From NCBI GenBank assembly GCA_003611955.1, contig RAZE01000026.1, positions 1-45,202 of the forward strand: DNA of 45,202 bases, written 5' to 3'. Origin of the DNA: a bacterium 1XD8-76. GTDB lineage: Bacteria; Bacillota; Clostridia; Lachnospirales; Lachnospiraceae. How positions within the stretch are numbered: position 1 is the first letter of the stretch; each line of letters starts with the position of its first letter. The notes beneath the pieces were generated by a model. That model did not search any database and was not told the origin of the DNA. It worked only from the letters and a program-made list of their open reading frames with translations. Shown here one piece after another: positions 41,650 through 45,202 of the stretch. Made by a program: the position numbers and the translations under genes.

Positions 41650-42552
41650 ATGAGTTACAAAAGCGTTTATCTGCAGGATATTCTAACCATCCGTGATGTC
41701 TATTCCATCCACTATTTTGAATATATGTGTGATTTTTCATTTCCGGGAGAATCCCATGATTTCTGGGAATTTTTATGTGTCGATAAGGGCGAGGTAAATG
41801 TCATCGCCGGAGATAAATTCCATGTGCTGAAAAAGGGAGAGATCATTTTCCACAAACCCAACGAATTTCATAACGTAAAATCCAACGGGCTGATCGCGCC
41901 GAATCTGGTCGTCATCTCCTTCTCCTGTTCTTCTCCCGCCATGTCCTTCTTTGAAGAAAAGATATTGCAGATCAGCGAACCGGAGCGCCTTCTCCTGGGC
42001 CAGATCATTCAGGAGGCCAAACACGTTTTTGAGGGGCGGATGGACGATCCCTATCAGGAGGAACTGATCAAAGCCGAAAATCCGGGATTTGCCGGCGAAC
42101 AACTGATACGCCTCTATCTGGAGCAGCTTCTGATCCAGTTGATACGCCGCTATATGGTTCGTACGCCCTCCCCGAACCCCCCCATTGTCAAGTCCATCAA
42201 GCAGAAGGCGGACGGTGAACTGTTTGCACTGGTACTGAAATACATGGAAACCCATGTCTGTGAGACTCTGACCATTGATCAGATTTGTAAAAGTAACTCC
42301 GTAGGCCGTTCCCAGCTCCAGAAATTATTCCGGACCAGAAGCGGCTACGGAGCCATAGAATATTTTTCAAGAATGAAAGTAGATCTCGCCAAGCAGATGA
42401 TACGGGAAAATCACTATAACTTTACCCAGATCGCCGACGCGCTGGGATTTTCCTCCATCCACTATTTTTCCCGGCAGTTTAAGCAGATCACCGGCATGAC
42501 ACCCTCGGAGTACGCTTCCTCCATAAAGGCGCTGTCGGATCACCCTGTATAA
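41650..42552 (+). CDS. AraC-family transcriptional regulator
   Basis: A 300-residue regulator, the only complete plus-strand gene here. Residues about 20-100 form a cupin sensor domain (HDFWEFLCVDKGEVNVIAG, KKGEIIFHKPNEFHNV). The C-terminal 100 residues hold the two helix-turn-helix motifs of AraC (LTIDQICKSNSVGRSQLQKLF and FTQIADALGFSSIHYFSRQFK, closing GMTPSEY). It is divergent from the DUF5107 gene and within the sugar locus, so it most likely senses the imported sugar and activates the two promoters sharing the 40-bp element. Confidence 0.93.
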   Translation: MSYKSVYLQDILTIRDVYSIHYFEYMCDFSFPGESHDFWEFLCVDKGEVNVIAGDKFHVLKKGEIIFHKPNEFHNVKSNGLIAPNLVVISFSCSSPAMSFFEEKILQISEPERLLLGQIIQEAKHVFEGRMDDPYQEELIKAENPGFAGEQLIRLYLEQLLIQLIRRYMVRTPSPNPPIVKSIKQKADGELFALVLKYMETHVCETLTIDQICKSNSVGRSQLQKLFRTRSGYGAIEYFSRMKVDLAKQMIRENHYNFTQIADALGFSSIHYFSRQFKQITGMTPSEYASSIKALSDHPV

Positions 42553-42561
42553 GAGCGACTC

Positions 42562-43482
42562 CTAATCCCACAGATTCTGCGGGTACAGTCCCTGATCTTT
42601 CAAATCCTGGATCGCCTTTACCACCACCGGCTTATCCTCTCTGTAGGTCACGCCGTACCAACGGTCTCTGGATTTCAAAACCGTCACCTCCGCTTTTCCT
42701 TCCCGGATCAGTTCATCCACCACGAAGGGAAGGAAATACTCGCACTTGAGCGGATTCTTTGGCAGGTTTTCCGTCAGAAACGCCGCAAACCGATCCCTTA
42801 TCTCTGGCATCATGCTCTTTGTGAATCCCCACATATTCATAGAAACTACCGTATCGCCGGAGAGGGATGTCCATGTCACGCCATCATCTTCCGTATAGGC
42901 CGGACCATCCTCACGCTTCTCGATCCGCACTCTCTCCGTGATCTCCGTCAGCTTTCCGTTTTCGTCAGTCTCACAGACACCGCGCGCCACATGCCCGTTC
43001 TCTGTCAGCGTGTTCTCCAGGAGATACCCAACCATGGTATACTGGAATTTATCCGTATCCTCATGATCCGCCAGGAATTCATATATCATCCGGAATGCCT
43101 GCTGTCCGTAGTAATCGTCCGCGTTGATCACGGCAAACGGCCCATCCACCACCGGCAGACAGGAAAGCACCGCGTGAGCCGTCCCCCACGGCTTCACCCT
43201 TCCTTCCGGCACCTCAAAACCCTCCGGCAAATTCGCAATATCCTGAAACACATATTCCACTTCGATCCTCTGCTCCAGACGATTTCCGATCTTCTCCTTA
43301 AAGTCCTGCTCATTTTCCTTCTTAATAATAAAGATGACTTTCTCAAATCCTGCTTTCACCGCATCGTATATGGAAAAATCCATAATGATATGGCCCCCTT
43401 CATCCACCGGATCGATCTGTTTCAGACCGCCGTAACGGCTCCCCATACCCGCTGCCATGATGATAAGTACCGGTTTTTTCAT
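42562..43482 (-). CDS. Sugar-phosphate nucleotidyltransferase
   Basis: A 306-residue GT-A-fold nucleotidyltransferase. The signature AAGMGSRYGGLKQ near residues 10-23 binds the nucleotide, and INADDYYG provides metal binding. It would join a sugar 1-phosphate to a nucleotide, giving a UDP- or similar sugar. With the NahK-like kinase nearby, the pair could convert free N-acetylhexosamine to a nucleotide sugar; the substrate is inferred. AGGAGG precedes the ATG. It converges on araC with a 9-bp gap and has its own promoter, without the shared element. Confidence 0.85.
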   Translation of the reverse strand: MKKPVLIIMAAGMGSRYGGLKQIDPVDEGGHIIMDFSIYDAVKAGFEKVIFIIKKENEQDFKEKIGNRLEQRIEVEYVFQDIANLPEGFEVPEGRVKPWGTAHAVLSCLPVVDGPFAVINADDYYGQQAFRMIYEFLADHEDTDKFQYTMVGYLLENTLTENGHVARGVCETDENGKLTEITERVRIEKREDGPAYTEDDGVTWTSLSGDTVVSMNMWGFTKSMMPEIRDRFAAFLTENLPKNPLKCEYFLPFVVDELIREGKAEVTVLKSRDRWYGVTYREDKPVVVKAIQDLKDQGLYPQNLWD

Positions 43483-43530
43483 ATTTTTTGCCCTCCTGTT
43501 TTGAAAAACCTAACCTACTGTTCTGTTTTA

Positions 43531-43559
43531 AGTATATACAGCTTTTTACCGCACGACAA
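43531..43559 (-). promoter_or_regulatory. Promoter of the nucleotidyltransferase gene
   Basis: TTGTCG at 43554-43559, a 17-bp spacer and TATACT at 43531-43536 on the minus strand, about 50 bp before the ATG. Confidence 0.7.
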
Positions 43560-43667
43560 GAGCACAATAGACGTTTTTTTTTGTATTAAAAGTAGAAACA
43601 GCATAATCCAGAGACGTTTTGTAAAGATCTTTTTAATCATATTCACAAAAAATTTGCATTTCAGGGC

Positions 43668-43709
43668 AAAAAAATAGAGCCAGGAACCTGTTTTTTAGAT
43701 TCCCGGCTC
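43668..43709 (-). terminator. Terminator of the Rpn-type gene
   Basis: An interrupted stem beginning AGAGCCGGGAA and closing TTCCTGGCTC is followed by TATTTTTTTG on the minus strand, shortly after the stop codon at 43721. Confidence 0.8.
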
Positions 43710-43720
43710 TATAACTCTGC

Positions 43721-44522
43721 CTATGCGCTTCTATCAGCTTTCAGTTGTTTGACTTCCTCAAGAGAAAGTCCTGAAATATTAACGATTTCCTCTAAAGCAT
43801 ATTTGCCAGCTGCCAGCATACGAAGCGCAACCTCTTGCATTCCTTCTTTCAATGTCTGATTCCTCATATCTTCCATAGCCCGGCACATAATCTCGATTCC
43901 CTCCTTGCTCTCTTTGAAAAATCTCACCCTGTCCGCCAGTGTCCCATAATACATATCCGCTGCGTCTATGCAGGAGAAGTCATGCATTAACTTCCCGATT
44001 GGCGTATCTCCACGGTAAGCGCCATTTACATACAGTATGTGCGAACCGTCCTCAAATCTTTCCCCGGTTCCTAAAAAGCACCGCTCAATCGGATAGAGCG
44101 GCAGCCCTTTTCCCATTACGTCATTCTCTGTGATAAAGATTACCCACGTTTCCGGCAGCTTGTCGAAGTCCTCGCCTTTCTTCAAAAGGTTTGCGTCCAT
44201 CATGCTGCTGTTGTATCTGGCTCTTTTTCTCCCGGCTCCTTTGTCGGAGCGCTGTACCTCCACGTTCAGTTTTGCCCCTGTGCTGTCTGTAGCCAGAATA
44301 TCCAACCTCACTGAACGGTTCAGCAGGTTCTCCACAAATACCTGGGTGCGGACGTCCAGCACCTTTAAATCCGATTTTTCCAGTACAATCCGCAATACCA
44401 GTTCTATGCTTGCCGTATCTCCCTCAAAACACTTTGTGAGGAAATCATCATCAAACAGGCGAAAGCCTCTTAGCCTCTGTCAATCTTCCCACCTGCTTTC
44501 CCTTTCGTTCTTGTATCTTCAT
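43721..44522 (-). pseudogene. Rpn/YhgA-like PD-(D/E)XK nuclease gene, frameshifted near its start
   Basis: A 224-residue open frame shows the Rpn (recombination-promoting nuclease, PDDEXK_2) pattern: VRLDILATDSTGAKLNVEVQRSD holds the catalytic Asp and Glu-x-Gln. A C-terminal helical tail follows. The open frame at 44395 begins with TTG and lacks the family N-terminus. Upstream, an ATG at 44522 opens 23 codons (MKIQERKGKQVG) ending at TGA; the family continues FDDDFLTKCFEGDTASIELVL in the other frame. One extra base near 44456 explains both. Either a real frameshift or a sequencing error. Such genes are mobile, often multicopy, in Lachnospiraceae. Confidence 0.75.
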
Positions 44523-44544
44523 ACTACCATAATCCTCCTGATTT

Positions 44545-44581
44545 TACAAGCCGGGAGCCAGCGCATTTCTGAATCCCGGCC
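44545..44581 (-). terminator. Terminator hairpin after tnpW
   Basis: A GCCGGGA/TCCCGGC stem with internal partial pairing lies 19 bp past the tnpW stop, followed by a weak TTGTAAAAT. Confidence 0.55.
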
Positions 44582-44599
44582 TGTTTCCGTTATCGCTTT

Positions 44600-44782
44600 T
44601 TACATCTGCTGTATCTCATTTTTCAGCATACGCTTGATTTTGTCGCTCATGGTTTCCTTGCTGGTCTTGCTGAAATGAACCCTCACAATGTAGGTCGTCC
44701 GGCCAATCTTCTTCACCAGTGCAGGAGCGTCCTTAGCCGGTGCTGTGGTGGTAGTGTCCTCTGTGATTTTCTTGTTACTCAT
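44600..44782 (-). CDS. tnpW: Transposon-encoded protein TnpW
   Basis: A 60-residue basic protein with the TnpW pattern: a Thr/Ala-rich N-terminus, KKIGRTTYIVRVHFSKTSKETM in the middle and DKIKRMLKNEI near the end. It belongs to Tn4451-type and related mobile elements of Clostridia, where tnpW is a small gene near the large serine recombinase; its role is unknown. AAAAGGAG precedes the ATG. No recombinase is next to it here, so it looks like a stranded element remnant. Confidence 0.83.
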   Translation of the reverse strand: MSNKKITEDTTTTAPAKDAPALVKKIGRTTYIVRVHFSKTSKETMSDKIKRMLKNEIQQM

Positions 44783-44808
44783 AAATGCTCCTTTTCATAC
44801 AATCCATC

Positions 44809-44842
44809 AAAAAAAGCCACAGCATCATACCGTGGCTAAAAA
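44809..44842. terminator. Hairpin flanked by A and T runs
   Basis: GCCAC/GTGGC stem with an 11-base loop, A-rich on both sides, so it could act in either direction. It lies between tnpW and the next hairpin. Confidence 0.55.
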
Positions 44843-44849
44843 TGGCAAC

Positions 44850-44888
44850 AAAAAAGCCTGACAGTAAAAGTATTGTTTACTATCAGGC
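44850..44888 (-). terminator. Strong terminator before tnpW
   Basis: A 13-pair stem (GCCTGATAGTAAA with TTTACTGTCAGGC) and a TTTTTTG run on the minus strand. It would stop transcription coming from the tRNA-Asn side. Confidence 0.85.
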
Positions 44889-45010
44889 AGTTACAGCCGG
44901 AATACGAAATGCAGCGCGATCCCGGTTCATTTTTCGGTTAACACTCACATGCCTGTTTTTACAGCCATGCGATCTATTGTGCCTCTTTCAAGGCTTGACA
45001 TTTAAACAAA

Positions 45011-45039
45011 GAAAACCCGCAAACGCTGATGTTTACGGG
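45011..45039 (-). terminator. Terminator of tRNA-Asn
   Basis: Stem CCCGTAAAC/GTTTGCGGG, six-base loop, then TTTTCTTTG on the minus strand, 11 bases after tRNA-Asn. Confidence 0.9.
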
Positions 45040-45049
45040 CTCTTCCAAA

Positions 45050-45122
45050 CTCCCCCAGTTGGACTCGAACCAACGACACTGCGGTTAACAGCCGCATGCT
45101 CTACCGACTGAGCTATGGAGGA
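45050..45122 (-). tRNA. tRNA-Asn(GUU)
   Basis: Acceptor TCCTCCA pairs with TGGGGGA (one G-U) and the discriminator is G. The anticodon loop CTGTTAA gives GUU. The 80 bp upstream (to 45202) hold no gene; they resemble the spacer between an rRNA operon and a trailing tRNA. Confidence 0.95.
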
Positions 45123-45202
45123 AAATCTAAACCTGAGGAACTGTCCCCTCAAAACCGAACACTGAAATCCTTTCTCCATCCTCTTTGAAACCTCAACCTT
45201 CT

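Noticed and set aside
44809..44888. The two hairpins as a CRISPR array or repeat element
   Set aside because: The two stems are unrelated in sequence and each is flanked by T-runs, as terminators are.

Overview
The window looks like chromosomal DNA of a gut-type Lachnospiraceae (Clostridia, Bacillota). The grounds are strong AGGAGG-type ribosome binding sites, tRNA genes without an encoded CCA, an AgrC/AgrA-type two-component pair, CotH-kinase and CgeB-type glycosyltransferases, a Tn4451-type TnpW protein and a CUT1 sugar transporter. Apart from the recombinase tail at the left edge and one AraC regulator, every gene lies on the minus strand. The family assignment is inferred from gene content; there is no rRNA gene to confirm it.

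Left to right: (1) 1-3975, the tail of a large serine recombinase abutting a truncated lipoprotein gene, a second lipoprotein with 8-residue repeats, and a LytTR regulator plus GHKL kinase. (2) 4098-8002, a run of two glycosyltransferases, a 41-residue membrane peptide, hisC and a COG2426 membrane protein. (3) 8110-11386, an OmpR-type regulator and its large sensor kinase. (4) 11571-13795, tRNA-Leu, a MATE transporter and a six-tRNA operon with a consensus promoter. (5) 13920-19497, housekeeping genes: CotH-like protein, phosphoesterase, XTP/dITP pyrophosphatase, a degenerate amidase, a THUMP RNA methyltransferase that appears to be leaderless, a tiny Asn-rich protein and a HAAS membrane protein. 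(6) 19626-28914, cardiolipin synthase, tRNA-Arg and an eight-gene string (GtrA, thioredoxin reductase, thioredoxin, lipase-like, HAD, MATE, D-2-hydroxyacid dehydrogenase, Na+-dependent transporter). (7) 29030-33646, an island of immunity-type genes (DUF4253, zinc ribbon, DUF4241, DUF5713) with short and decaying genes upstream and no visible toxin. (8) 33809-34552, a second tRNA cluster containing a rearranged tRNA-Thr copy. (9) 34745-43482, a carbohydrate locus. (10) 43721-45202, a frameshifted Rpn-type nuclease gene, tnpW and tRNA-Asn.

The most coherent system is the carbohydrate locus. A lipoprotein binding protein and two permeases import a sugar, a NahK-like kinase makes the 1-phosphate, and a nucleotidyltransferase may activate it. 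A DUF5107/TPR protein and a divergent AraC regulator complete the set. The binding-protein promoter and the DUF5107 promoter share a 40-bp upstream element at an identical 18-bp distance from a TATAAT box. This is strong sequence evidence for one regulon, and the adjacent AraC protein is the obvious candidate regulator.

Other observations worth checking are the LytTR-type direct repeats before the lipoprotein operon, a tRNA-Thr copy whose anticodon arm is inverted, the leaderless methyltransferase mRNA, and the orphan immunity island.
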